Source: Acidobacteriota bacterium (GTDB lineage: Bacteria; Acidobacteriota; Terriglobia; Bryobacterales; Bryobacteraceae). From it: DNA of 49,491 nt. Shown here in pieces: positions 8,190 through 17,088 of the stretch. How positions within the stretch are numbered: the stretch's first letter is position 1; each line of letters opens with the position of its first letter. Position numbers and translations under genes: made by a program. The notes below the pieces were generated by a model. It did not search any database. It was not told where the DNA came from and saw only the letters and a program-made list of their open reading frames with translations. The stretch is from contig JACQZR010000187.1 of NCBI GenBank assembly GCA_016213775.1, positions 1-49,491 of the forward strand. Direction: 5' to 3'.

Positions 8190-8795
8190 CTAAGTCGACG
8201 CCCACTGCGATTTCGCGCAGGCACGAAACCCAACAATTACCGCGCCGCGCCGTTGGCGCCAGAGCCAATAATCGTTGCGCGGGTCCGCCCAGAAATTCCC
8301 AGGCGCCGATGGCTTGTTCTGCGTGTCGAGCGTGAAGTGGTGGGCGTATTCGTGTGGCAGCGTCGTTTCCTTCGCCTCCCGCAGCCCGATATACGTCTGG
8401 TAGAACCGGTTCCCTATCATCTTCGGACGCGACGGCCGCGGTCCCATTGACGCGCCGCCTGTCCGGTCATGATCCATATCGTAGGTGAGCGAGTCCGTCA
8501 CAAATACATTGATCCGGCCTGCCACCAGGAACTTGTCCGGCAACTCGGAATATCCTAACTTGCGCAGAAACGCCCCTTCGCTGTACTGCACCTCGAAGCG
8601 GATGCCGCTCACCGCGAATTCCGCCTCCGCTTTTCGCTGCAGGTACCGCATCCGCTCCCGGTCGGCTGTGGTTAGCCCCTTGCCCGCGTTGGCTCCCGCA
8701 TCCGGCAGCATCTGGACACGCACCACGATCGGCGGCGGCGTGGCCCCAACCAGCACCGCCGTGCTCGCTCCAAACAGGAATCCGCGACGGGTCAC
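8190..8795 (-). CDS. putative secreted zinc metalloprotease-like protein with HExxH
   Basis: The 201-residue product begins MTRRGFLFGASTAVLVGA, which looks like a short Tat-type or Sec signal (twin Arg at residues 3-4). The notable motif is LPHEYAHHF, with H148-E149-x-x-H152, a zincin signature. A third ligand could be among the downstream His or acidic residues but is not obvious, so catalysis is uncertain. Upstream, INVFVTDSLTYDMDHD resembles edge strands of metzincin-like folds. I cannot name a family. The start is GTG at 8795 with a weak ribosome-binding site. No clear partner gene lies next to it. Confidence 0.65.
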   Translation of the reverse strand: MTRRGFLFGASTAVLVGATPPPIVVRVQMLPDAGANAGKGLTTADRERMRYLQRKAEAEFAVSGIRFEVQYSEGAFLRKLGYSELPDKFLVAGRINVFVTDSLTYDMDHDRTGGASMGPRPSRPKMIGNRFYQTYIGLREAKETTLPHEYAHHFTLDTQNKPSAPGNFWADPRNDYWLWRQRRGAVIVGFRACAKSQWAST

Positions 8796-8911
8796 TGAAA
8801 TCTATCTTAGGCGCAGACCACTCCCTGAGTCTGACGCGCGCGGCTCGGCTTCGCATCACGTCGCCAGCAAGTCACTTGCGGAACCGTGACCCGAGAGCGG
8901 TTTCCCGCATG

Positions 8912-9868
8912 TCAAGCCGCCACATCTCTCCTGGGCTTTCCACCCGTCTCAAACAGAGATTCCTGCCGCGGCGGTTCTGTATAGCCGCGTAGTTCCGGTC
9001 CGTAATGGCGTAGCAGTTCCGGCGGCGCCGCCGGGTCGCGGTTCTCCACTAATGCCCGCAACTGGAGCGCATTCACCACCGACTTGCCGCCGCCATCATT
9101 GTTCGCGATCACGTATACCTCCGGCGAGAACGAGCGCAGCCGGTCTATACGCTGTTTCCACTCGGCCAGTTCGACCGCGGAATACAGATAATCATATCCG
9201 GCCCCCTGCTCGCCAGTCACGCGCATGCCCACCAGCGGCGACACACCATCCTTCGGCCGGGAACGCCCATGCAACCGCACGTATCCGATTGACGACGTCA
9301 GAAACGCCGTCGGGGGCATGGATTTCACGTACTGCGGCTGGTCGATATTGGCGAAACCGACATGGTAGTCCATGAAGGTTCCCAGCGCCTCATCGCTCAT
9401 CCAACTGCTGTGCCGCATCTCCGCCACCAGCGGGTAGGCATGAAAGAGCCGCCGCAGTTTGATGAAGTATTCGCGGTTCTCCGGCGTGAAGCGGAAGGAC
9501 CACGGAAACTGCAAGAGCAGACATCCCAACCGCCCTGCGTCCACTAGTGGCCGAAACCCCTCGTGGGTCAATTCGATCAAGGAGTTATCGTAGCTGCGCT
9601 CGTGGGTAAACGCCCTCGGCACCTTCGCCGTGAATCGGAACCTGTCGTTCTCCTTTACCTGCTGCACCCACAAACGCGGCAACTCCGGCCGCAGCGGGCT
9701 GTAGAACGATGTGTTGATCTCCACGGCCTCCAGATACCGCGACAGATACCCGACCGGATGAAATCCCGGCGGGTGTGGACGCGGATAAACGGTACGGTTC
9801 CAATGCGGGTAAGCCCATCCGGCAGTGCCGATGAGCGTGGAATGCAAAGTGGGGGAAGTTCTCGGCAT
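8912..9868 (-). CDS. DUF72 (YecE-like) TIM-barrel protein
   Basis: The 318-residue protein shows the DUF72 landmarks: STLIGTAGWAYPHWNRTVYP near the N-terminus, EINTSFYSP, FTAKVPRAFTHER, GCLLLQFPWSF, VAEMRHSSW, and near the end VYVIANNDGGGKSVVNALQL. In characterised relatives the conserved acidic and aromatic residues line a barrel, but the physiological reaction is not established. I start at ATG 9868, which has TTGGAG nine bases upstream; the longer frame adds 22 residues before the conserved Gly-Trp strand. It is transcribed alone. A short dyad GTCGT-TGTC-ACGAC lies at 9946-9959 upstream and may be regulatory. Confidence 0.9.
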   Translation of the reverse strand: MPRTSPTLHSTLIGTAGWAYPHWNRTVYPRPHPPGFHPVGYLSRYLEAVEINTSFYSPLRPELPRLWVQQVKENDRFRFTAKVPRAFTHERSYDNSLIELTHEGFRPLVDAGRLGCLLLQFPWSFRFTPENREYFIKLRRLFHAYPLVAEMRHSSWMSDEALGTFMDYHVGFANIDQPQYVKSMPPTAFLTSSIGYVRLHGRSRPKDGVSPLVGMRVTGEQGAGYDYLYSAVELAEWKQRIDRLRSFSPEVYVIANNDGGGKSVVNALQLRALVENRDPAAPPELLRHYGPELRGYTEPPRQESLFETGGKPRRDVAA

Positions 9869-10098
9869 AAGCGCTCCAAGTGATTCGCTTTTTATTCGCC
9901 AATTAAGAATACGGCATTTTCGCCTTTTCGTCAACCCCGAATCTTGTCGTTGTCACGACTATTAAAAACACAAGAAATACTTCTACCCCTCCGTAACCTG
10001 GAAGTGACACCTCTCGCCTATATCATCAAATCCCCGTTACGACGGCGGGCGCACTCACCCCTTTCACCCAAATGTTGCGCCCGCTTTTCCCTTCTTAG

Positions 10099-10359
10099 AG
10101 ACCTTTCCTCCCTCGTCCCGTTTTGGCCCTTAGCGTGCCAAGAACGGTCTGCACATGGAAGACTCGTAAGGTGAAGGAGGCTGCCACCACGGCCACGGAT
10201 GGCGCGAGAGCATCGGGGGCCGTAGCCAAAGCCCTCAAAACCGGCCATGCGGACGAAGCCATGGCGGCCTTCAAGAATGTCACCGGCACCTGCAAGCCCT
10301 GTCACGATGCTCGCCGCGAAAAGGGCGCTGACGGGAATTGGAAGATCAAAGGCAGCTAA
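10099..10359 (+). pseudogene. 3' remnant of a class II cytochrome c (cytochrome c'-like)
   Basis: The frame opens only after a TAG at 10096-10098. The readable part ends with a helix AAFKNVTGTCKPCHDARREK that carries an intact CxxCH haem-attachment motif (CKPCH) close to the C-terminus, the placement expected for cytochrome c' / class II c-type cytochromes. The preceding VAKALKTGHADEAMAAF fits the fourth helix of that bundle. Normal members are about 130-150 residues with a signal peptide. Here helices 1-2 and the signal are missing and no good start codon or ribosome-binding site exists. I therefore call it a truncated remnant. A very short functional gene from TTG 10123 cannot be excluded, but it could not be exported for haem attachment. 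Confidence 0.55.
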
Positions 10360-10644
10360 TCCACTTGGCCCTGCACTTGCGCGGGAAACCGTAGGACGCT
10401 CTCCGGCGGCCCCGCGGTGCCGGATCGCGCGCGATTGGTGTGTCAATTGCCTCAAGTCGCGTCATCCCACCCTCGGCCTCCTCTCCGCGGTGATTCTTTT
10501 TGATTCGTTCCCAAACCAGCCCTTGCCTCCCCGCCTCCACTGTGGTATCACTGAACCATAATGTGTCTGCAAGTCCGGCCGCGTCCCTAACGGGGAGTGT
10601 GTCCGGTCGAGAAGTGTACCCCACCTGTCGGAGGTAAACCCGAA

Positions 10645-10959
10645 ATGGAAACAGGAACTCGCCGGCTCATCCGGCCCCCGTTGAATGATTTGAAGGACAA
10701 GATGGACAAAAACCGTCCACCCTCCAGTGCGGCGCAAAAGAAGCCGGTCCCTCCCGATCAGACCAACGCCGAGAATTTTTACTACGTGAAGCAGATGCAG
10801 TCCAAAACACCTATGGTGTTTGTTCTCAAGGGCGGCGAAGAAATTCACGGGACCATCGAGTGGTACGACAAAACGTGCCTCAAGGTGAACCGCGAAGACG
10901 GCCCGAATCTGCTCATTTACAAATCGAACATCGCCTACATATACAAGGCAGGCGAATAA
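10645..10959 (+). CDS. hfq: Hfq-like LSm RNA-binding protein with N-terminal extension
   Basis: The 104-residue product has a basic, proline-rich N-terminal extension of about 42 residues, then an Sm fold: [38 protein letters not shown] (Sm1) and [15 protein letters not shown] (Sm2). Hfq hexamers bind U-rich and A-rich RNA and pair small RNAs with messages. The canonical Sm2 signature YKHAIS reads YKSNIA here: the proximal-face Lys is kept (residue 93) but the His is replaced by Ser. The first helix of Hfq is preserved in outline. Start at ATG 10645 with GGAGGT nine bases upstream is convincing. Acidobacterial homologues of this form are, as far as I recall, usually annotated as Hfq. RNA binding is likely but specificity may differ. 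Confidence 0.8.
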   Translation: METGTRRLIRPPLNDLKDKMDKNRPPSSAAQKKPVPPDQTNAENFYYVKQMQSKTPMVFVLKGGEEIHGTIEWYDKTCLKVNREDGPNLLIYKSNIAYIYKAGE

Positions 10960-10965
10960 AGGCAC

Positions 10966-12651
10966 TTACTGGGACGTTTCCGGTAGGATAACCCGTGCCC
11001 GCACCACCCGCGAATCGGACCCGTCCGGCGCGCTGCCCGCGGTTGCGTAGAGGTACACCCGTCCGTCCGCCAACTCAACTAACGTAGGGTCAAAGAGCCC
11101 TGTCGCGCCCGGCGAAAGCGTCCCTGGTTCAACCGGCTCTTCCGACAGCGGGACCACTGTCCGCCCGTCTGTGCCCGTGAACAGATACAACTTCGCCGCC
11201 CGCATCGCGACCGCCAGGTAGCCTCCGCGCGACAGCTTCAGCATCGCCGGATCGACATTGATGTCCTGCGCCCGCGGATTCGGCACCGCGATGTCTCCAA
11301 AAGGATTCGCCGCCAGTTTGTGAAAGCTCGCACCCCCGTCCTCCGACACCGCCACCTGGCTGTTTTTCGGCGTCCCGCTCAGCGCCACATACACCAGATA
11401 CATCGCCCCGTTCCCAGCATCGGCCAAGTCCGGGACTCCGACATACGGCTCGTCGGTAAACACCGGATCCGGCGGCTCGCGCACAAACCGTCCCCCCTCC
11501 GATTCCACCAACCGGAATACTGTCGCCCTGCTCGACCCCGGCGCCCCAAGTCCCAGCACAAACAACGCCCTCCGGCCATCCGTCAATACTCGCGGCACCA
11601 CTTCCGCGGGAGCATACCCGGTCCCCTGGAAGGCCTCCTGCAAACCGGCCACCGGCTCACTCAGCGACGCCTGCGACCCGTCCGCCGAACGGTACAGCCT
11701 CGACCCCTGCCTCGTCCCCACCACCAGCCACACCTCGTCGCCCATCAGACCCACATTCGGTATGCTCGCCCCGCGAATCTCAAACCCGGCGTCGCGCTCC
11801 ACCTGGAAGCCGGCGCCGGCCGGCAGTGCGCCCTCTCTCTCCTCCACGATCCGCAAAAACGCGTCCAATGCCGCTTTCACGTGCGCCGGTGTCATGTGAA
11901 ATCCTCCATGCGGCGCGTTGGCATCTTCGATCATCAGATCCACCACACCCCCATAGCGGCCCACCCACTGCGCGGTCTGCTGCATGGCGGCGCACTCGCT
12001 CTCCGGATTCGGGTCCTTGCCGCCACAGAAGATTGTCCAGTACAGTCCCGAGAACACGTTGTAGCCGAACTTGCCGCTGGCGATCTCGACGTTTGGCGGG
12101 AAGTTGCCATTCGCCCGGCCCGAGTTCGAAATGATGGTGGAGTAGAACCGGTCCCCCGAAGCCCGGTCCTGCGCCGCCACCGCATACGAATTCGCCGACC
12201 CGCGGCTGAACCCGTGCAACGCCACCGTCCCTGGCGCGTTTCCCTGCGCCTTCAGAGCCGCGCTCAATTCCCGATGCAACTCAGCCGGTGTGTAGTAGGC
12301 ATCGTTTCCCTCGCCGCTGCCAAACCACCACTGCAGCGCCACTACGCCAACCCCTGCCGCTACCGCCTGTTCGTACCACAACATCACCTCATCGAACGCC
12401 CAACTGGTGCTCCCGTGCAGCGAGGCGACTATCGGCGTCTTCCCCGCCTCCGCCGCCGGGGGCAGCCATACCGTGTAGAAACTCCTCCCGTCGGTAGTGG
12501 GCAGAATCTGCGCGCCGTGCTCCAACGCGAATTGATACCGCGCCGGCGTCGCCCGTATTGCCTGATCCAGCAGCGCCTGCGCCTGCGCGGGCAGTGTCTG
12601 CCCCTGCCCGATTGCGGTCAGGCTGAATCCAACCAGAAGTGTCTTGAGCAT
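10966..12651 (-). CDS. secreted alpha/beta hydrolase (esterase-like) with C-terminal beta-propeller
   Basis: About 561 residues with a signal peptide (LLVGFSLTAIGQGQ). Residues about 70-270 form an alpha/beta-hydrolase core: IVASLHGSTSW supplies an oxyanion HG motif, VALHGFSRGSAN holds the nucleophile elbow GFSRG, and NAPHGGFHM carries a likely catalytic His. It resembles PHB-depolymerase/feruloyl-esterase-like secreted hydrolases. The second half lacks catalytic motifs and reads as a propeller of sialidase/BNR type (DEVWLVVGTRQGSRLYRSADG, SQVAVSEDGGASFHKL), perhaps a substrate-binding module. I prefer ATG 12651 because GGAGG lies six bases upstream; ATG 12657 abuts it. It converges on hfq with 6 bases between stops. 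Confidence 0.8.
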   Translation of the reverse strand: MLKTLLVGFSLTAIGQGQTLPAQAQALLDQAIRATPARYQFALEHGAQILPTTDGRSFYTVWLPPAAEAGKTPIVASLHGSTSWAFDEVMLWYEQAVAAGVGVVALQWWFGSGEGNDAYYTPAELHRELSAALKAQGNAPGTVALHGFSRGSANSYAVAAQDRASGDRFYSTIISNSGRANGNFPPNVEIASGKFGYNVFSGLYWTIFCGGKDPNPESECAAMQQTAQWVGRYGGVVDLMIEDANAPHGGFHMTPAHVKAALDAFLRIVEEREGALPAGAGFQVERDAGFEIRGASIPNVGLMGDEVWLVVGTRQGSRLYRSADGSQASLSEPVAGLQEAFQGTGYAPAEVVPRVLTDGRRALFVLGLGAPGSSRATVFRLVESEGGRFVREPPDPVFTDEPYVGVPDLADAGNGAMYLVYVALSGTPKNSQVAVSEDGGASFHKLAANPFGDIAVPNPRAQDINVDPAMLKLSRGGYLAVAMRAAKLYLFTGTDGRTVVPLSEEPVEPGTLSPGATGLFDPTLVELADGRVYLYATAGSAPDGSDSRVVRARVILPETSQ

Positions 12652-12712
12652 CCGCATCCTCCGATCCCATCTCTGACGACGGATTTGCCGCGCCTGGGAT
12701 TACCGGGGATGA

Positions 12713-14128
12713 TCACTCTCCGAAGCAATACAGCGTATTAGTGGTCCGCAGATACATCCGGCCATCCACAAGCGCAGGAGTCCCCTTCACCCCATCGTCC
12801 ATATCATGAACACGTTCCACCTGCCACTGCGGCCCAGCCTGAATCACGGCCGCTTTTCCCTCCTCGCTCACCACGTAGATCTTCCCATTCGCCGCCACGG
12901 GCGACGCGTAATACGCCCCAAGCGCTCCCTGCAACCGGCCTTGCTTTAACACCTCCCCGGTCTTAGGATTGTAGGAAGTGAACACCCCGCCTTCCTTCAA
13001 CGTGTACAGCACATCGCGATAGACCAGCGGCGACGGAACATTGGGAAGCGACTTCGCATTTTTCCAAATTACTGCCGTATCCGTCAGATCTCCCGTACCG
13101 CCCAACTGCACCGCGCGCAATCCGCTTTCCCCTAAACGCCGCTCGCGAAACTGCTCCCAGTCGCGCGCTTCCAAAAAGCCCGTGTCATCCAAGTCGAGGT
13201 ACTCCTCAAACCGCGCCTTGGCCCGCGGATCCACTATTTCGTCTTTCGACAGCTTCCCATCTTTGTTCTTATCCCACTGGGCGAGCGCCTCCGGAAACGG
13301 CGGAACATTCTCCTGCTCGCCCGGATCGCTCTCGGCCGAGAAGGTGACAAAGTACACCACGTCCCCCGCAATCGCCGGAGTCGGCTTCACCTGCCACGGG
13401 AGCCGCCGCACCCACCACACCTCCTTCCCCGTCTTTGCGTCATACCCCGAGATCCGGTACGACCCCGCCACCACCAGTTGCAACCCCATCTTCGCTGAGC
13501 GGTAGAGCACCGGCGTCGCATACCCGCGCTGCGCAAACGGCCGCTCGGTCCGCCACCGCACCTTGCCGCTCATTTTGTCCAACGCCAGCAGAAAGGCGCC
13601 CGCGTCCTGATCGCAGGTCATGTACAAAGTGTCGCCATCGAGAATCGGCGAAGCCCCATGGCCAAACGGGTTGTTGAACGGTCCAAGCGCCATTCGCCAC
13701 AACTCGTTCCCATCGGGGCCATAGGCAATCAAGCCGAAGTCCTGAAAGAAGCTGTAGACGTTCTTCCCATCGGTGGCCGGAGTAGCCGACACCGGCCCGT
13801 TCGCCGGCCGCTCGATCACCTGCTTCCGCGGACGCGGGGCTTCCCTTCTCCACAGAATCCGCCCACTGGCCCGATCCATCGCGATCGTGAAGAGCTTTTC
13901 GCTTTCCACCGCCGTGACGTAGATCCGATTCCCCGCCACCGACGGCGACGAGTGTCCCGGCGGCAGCGCCGTCTTCCAGACAACGTTCTTGTTCGGCCCG
14001 AACTCCACCGGTACCGCTTTATCATCCGATACGCCTGAGGCGTTCGGTCCGCGAAACTGAGCCCAGTCCGCCGCCATCAGGACGGCGGAGCCAATCATCC
14101 AGCACGAGACGAACCTGCGTGTCAGCAT
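12713..14128 (-). CDS. secreted PQQ-like beta-propeller protein with EF-hand insert
   Basis: 471 residues with a signal peptide (FVSCWMIGSAVLMAADW) and the opening WAQFRGPNASGVSDD typical of the acidobacterial/planctomycete PQQ-like propellers. Blades such as SGRILWRRE, DGNELWRMAL, SGKVRWRTE and TGKEVWWVRR repeat the docking motif. Between blades, around residue 290, sits a calcium-binding EF-hand, DKNKDGKLSKDEI, followed by a second degenerate one (DLDDTGFLEARDW). The pair probably loops out of the propeller. No catalytic domain is seen. It shares architecture with the protein at 419-1753 but has the extra EF-hands. It diverges from the ExbB-like gene with a 54-bp spacer, so both promoters must be packed there. 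Confidence 0.88.
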   Translation of the reverse strand: MLTRRFVSCWMIGSAVLMAADWAQFRGPNASGVSDDKAVPVEFGPNKNVVWKTALPPGHSSPSVAGNRIYVTAVESEKLFTIAMDRASGRILWRREAPRPRKQVIERPANGPVSATPATDGKNVYSFFQDFGLIAYGPDGNELWRMALGPFNNPFGHGASPILDGDTLYMTCDQDAGAFLLALDKMSGKVRWRTERPFAQRGYATPVLYRSAKMGLQLVVAGSYRISGYDAKTGKEVWWVRRLPWQVKPTPAIAGDVVYFVTFSAESDPGEQENVPPFPEALAQWDKNKDGKLSKDEIVDPRAKARFEEYLDLDDTGFLEARDWEQFRERRLGESGLRAVQLGGTGDLTDTAVIWKNAKSLPNVPSPLVYRDVLYTLKEGGVFTSYNPKTGEVLKQGRLQGALGAYYASPVAANGKIYVVSEEGKAAVIQAGPQWQVERVHDMDDGVKGTPALVDGRMYLRTTNTLYCFGE

Positions 14129-14182
14129 CCCTACTCTTGTATCACGGAACCATCCACGCGGCGCCGGTGTCCAATCCCAATA

Positions 14183-14641
14183 GTGAATGACCTATTGACC
14201 TTTCTCCTCTTCATGTCGCTGCTTTCGCCGTTCTGGCTGCCCGCCTGGATCGTCCTGATGCGCCTTCGCGGCGATCTAAAGCCCACCTCTCCGCGGTTGC
14301 CAATCGCCGCGCGACAAATCCACCGGCAATTGGCTGCGCGCATCGACACCCTGCGCACCATCGCACAAACCGCGCCCGCATTCGGGACTCTGGCCACACT
14401 GGAAGGCCTTCGCAACGGCCTCAAGGTGGTTGCCGCTGCTCCATCCTGCTGCGAACCGGCCTTTGCTGAGGCGCTCGTCCCCTTCGTCATTTCGCTCATC
14501 GTAGCCATCCCAGCGCTCGCCGCCCACCAGATCCTCCGCGCCCAGCTCGAACGTCTCGACGCATCGATGCACTGCGCCGTCCTCGACCTAGCCAATCTCC
14601 TGAGGACCTATCCCGCGCAGCCCTTGCGTGCTCAGCTATGA
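14183..14641 (+). CDS. MotA/TolQ/ExbB proton-channel-like membrane protein
   Basis: The 152-residue protein has a first membrane helix (LLTFLLFMSLLSPFWLPAWI), a cytoplasmic stretch, then the family signature LRTIAQTAPAFGTLATLEGL, which corresponds to the iA..AP.lGLlGTv.G helix of ExbB/TolQ, and a third helix FVISLIVAIPALAAHQILR matching the closing LlvAIPali segment. ExbB-type subunits form proton-driven motors with ExbD/TolR. No exbD, tonB or tolA gene is adjacent, and the glycines of the signature are partly replaced. The start is GTG at 14183 without a clear ribosome-binding site. It precedes the ADOP permease by 19 bases and may be cotranscribed with it. Confidence 0.7.
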   Translation: MNDLLTFLLFMSLLSPFWLPAWIVLMRLRGDLKPTSPRLPIAARQIHRQLAARIDTLRTIAQTAPAFGTLATLEGLRNGLKVVAAAPSCCEPAFAEALVPFVISLIVAIPALAAHQILRAQLERLDASMHCAVLDLANLLRTYPAQPLRAQL

Positions 14642-14660
14642 TCATGTTCGGAGCCCCCAA

Positions 14661-17051
14661 ATGTTTTCCACATTTCGGATTGCAGTCCGGACTCTGGCCC
14701 GCCGCCCGTCACTCACACTCGTTGCCGTGTTTTCCCTGGCGGCTGGAATCGGTCTAAATACCGCGGTCTTCAGCCTCGTCGACGCGCTCTACCTGCGTCC
14801 GCCAGATGTTCGCAACCCGTACAGCCTCGTACACGTCAACGGTTGGTTCAAAGATAGCGGCAGCGCCATACTCGACTGGCCGGACTATGAGGAAGTCACG
14901 AAACAGACCGATGCCTTCAGCTCCGTCACAGCCAGCATGCGCCGTGGCGGATTGTGGCGCACGGGCGACGAGGTGTTGCCCCTCCTGGTGACAGTCGTCG
15001 CGGAGAACTATTTCGACATGCTCGGAGTCCGTCCGGTGATAGGGCAGTTGCCGGGCAAGGGCCACAACTACGCCAGCGACTCGACTCCACCCATTGCCGT
15101 AGCTCACTGGTTCTGGCAGGAGAGAATGGGGGCGCGCTCCGATATCATCGGCTTGACGATGGATCTCAGTGGAAGGTTGTATCGCGTAGCGGCGGTGCTG
15201 AGTCCTCAGTTCCGCGGCGTCGAGCCAAGCGGCACCCGTCATATCTGGATTCCGGCCGGTAGTTGGAAGCGCTACGCCCCGCGCGATTTTGAGCGGGGCA
15301 GCGGCCAGTTCGAATTGCTCGCGCGGCTGCGGCCGGCCTCCACCGTGGAACAAGCACAGTCCCAACTCGATGTTCTGTCGAACCGCATTGAATCCGCCGA
15401 TTCGAAAGTCGCCAAGGGTCGCCGGCTGCTCGCCGCGTCGCTGGCCAAACAGATTCGCGACCGTGTGCGGCCTGGCCTGATCGTCCTCGCCATCGTCGCG
15501 CTGGTGCTGTTCGTGGCTTGCGCCAACGTAGCCGCCGCACTGTTGGTTCACGCCGAAGAACGGCGCCGCGAAATCGGTGTCCGCCTGGCGATGGGCGCCC
15601 GCCGCTCCGCACTATTAGGGCAGTTTTTTTCCGAAAGCGCTGTCCTGGCGGTGGCGGGCTCGGTTGCTGGGCTGCTGCTCGGCAGGTGGCTCATGTTGCT
15701 TGCACCGTTGCTGGCGCCGCCCACCACCATCCCGGTGTCGTTTGATTTGCGCTTGGACGTTCGGCTCCTCGGATTCACTGCCGCTGCCGCATTGCTCACG
15801 CTCCTGATTTTCGGTTTTGCGCCGCTTGCCTACTCGTTGCGCGTTTCGCTATTGGACGCCCTTTCCGGCGCGCGCGTGGCCGGCCGTAGCCGCCATTCCA
15901 GGTCCAGTCAGATCTTTGTGGCCGCGCAGGTGGCACTGAGTGTAGTTGTGGTTGCCGGGGCAGTGGTTGCCTCTCAGTCGCTACGGGAGGCCGGCAACAT
16001 CTATCCGGGCTACGATTCCACGCGCCCGCTGGCCCTGGTTTGGGCGCACAAGCAGGCCGCTGGAAAGTCCGAACCCATCATCTACTCGGAAGCAGCGCGA
16101 CGAATTCAGGCCGTCGCCGGAGTGGAGTCGGTCACCTTTGCCCGCCACTTCGGATTGGTGGGAACCGGGTCCGGCGCCACGCTTTCGGCCATCCCCGAGG
16201 GCATGAGTCCCGGCGCACCGCCGCCGCGTGTGTATTTCAATCTGGTGGGACCCCGCTTCTTTGAGTTGACTGGTGCGCGAATGCTGCGCGGCCGTGCATT
16301 CACCGATGCCGACCACGCCGGCAACGCCCCAGCGATGATCATCAACGCCGAAGCCGCTGCCCGATTCTGGCCTATGCAGGACGCGATCGGCAAATCGGTC
16401 AGAATTCGGGACAATCTGTATCAGGTCACCGGTATCGCCGTGGATGGGCGGATCTCGTCACTCTACGAGGCTGTCGCGCCTGCGCTCTACTTGCCGGCCT
16501 CGCGCATGCAGTGGGGAGAAACGATCTTCATCGCCGCCACGAAAACAGATCCGGCGCAGGTGCTCAAGGAAATCGCGAAAGCCACGGGGCAGGACGGTGA
16601 TCTGCGCGTGTATCAATCCATGACTCTGAGGACGTTGATGAAGCAAGCGTTGTATTTGGATTGGCTCCCAACCGTATTGGGTGGCCTCCTTGCCATCGTT
16701 GCCTTGCTGCTCGCCGGGGGCGGGCTCTACGGCGCAATGTCTCATTCCACGCAGCGCCGGCTGCCCGAATTTGGAGTCCGGATGGCTGTGGGAGCGTCGC
16801 CGCGCCACATCGCCTCTCTTGTGATTCGCGAGGGCGCCGCGATCTGTCTTGCAGGCGTGCCCATCGGGGTGGCGGCATTCGTGGCGATATACACGTACAC
16901 AGGCGCAACTATGATGCACGGACGTCCCCTGGATCCGAAAGGACTCGTAGCAGGTGTCATCGTGACCGTGGTCACCGTACTGTCGGCGGCGCTGGCGCCC
17001 GCGCTGCGAGCCGCTCACGTCGATGCATCCGAAGTGCTGCGCTCGGAGTGA
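14661..17051 (+). CDS. ADOP family ABC transporter permease (MacB/FtsX duplicated)
   Basis: The 796-residue protein has the Acidobacterial Duplicated Orphan Permease layout: an N-terminal helix (LTLVAVFSLAAGIGLNTAVFS), a large periplasmic MacB-type domain, three helices in an FtsX domain (VALVLFVACANVAAALLV, then RRREIGVRLAMGARRSALL), then a second copy of the same unit with YFLPAS-type periplasmic strands, ATGQ, and a final FtsX domain (QRRLPEFGVRMAVGASPRHI). The second MacB domain includes VYFNLVGPRFFELTGARML. No ATPase gene is adjacent, as is usual for this orphan group, which probably uses a distant MacB-type ATPase or acts mechanically in export. Start at ATG 14661 with GGAG upstream; the longer frame overlaps the ExbB-like gene. 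Full length with no sign of decay. Confidence 0.93.
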   Translation: MFSTFRIAVRTLARRPSLTLVAVFSLAAGIGLNTAVFSLVDALYLRPPDVRNPYSLVHVNGWFKDSGSAILDWPDYEEVTKQTDAFSSVTASMRRGGLWRTGDEVLPLLVTVVAENYFDMLGVRPVIGQLPGKGHNYASDSTPPIAVAHWFWQERMGARSDIIGLTMDLSGRLYRVAAVLSPQFRGVEPSGTRHIWIPAGSWKRYAPRDFERGSGQFELLARLRPASTVEQAQSQLDVLSNRIESADSKVAKGRRLLAASLAKQIRDRVRPGLIVLAIVALVLFVACANVAAALLVHAEERRREIGVRLAMGARRSALLGQFFSESAVLAVAGSVAGLLLGRWLMLLAPLLAPPTTIPVSFDLRLDVRLLGFTAAAALLTLLIFGFAPLAYSLRVSLLDALSGARVAGRSRHSRSSQIFVAAQVALSVVVVAGAVVASQSLREAGNIYPGYDSTRPLALVWAHKQAAGKSEPIIYSEAARRIQAVAGVESVTFARHFGLVGTGSGATLSAIPEGMSPGAPPPRVYFNLVGPRFFELTGARMLRGRAFTDADHAGNAPAMIINAEAAARFWPMQDAIGKSVRIRDNLYQVTGIAVDGRISSLYEAVAPALYLPASRMQWGETIFIAATKTDPAQVLKEIAKATGQDGDLRVYQSMTLRTLMKQALYLDWLPTVLGGLLAIVALLLAGGGLYGAMSHSTQRRLPEFGVRMAVGASPRHIASLVIREGAAICLAGVPIGVAAFVAIYTYTGATMMHGRPLDPKGLVAGVIVTVVTVLSAALAPALRAAHVDASEVLRSE

Positions 17052-17088
17052 ATGACGATGTTATCATCAAGACATTGCCACACAGAAT

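Noticed and set aside
11320-12741. A 473-codon plus-strand frame opposite the esterase-propeller gene
   Set aside because: Arg/His/Pro-rich shadow; the minus-strand frame has a signal peptide and the GFSRG nucleophile elbow.
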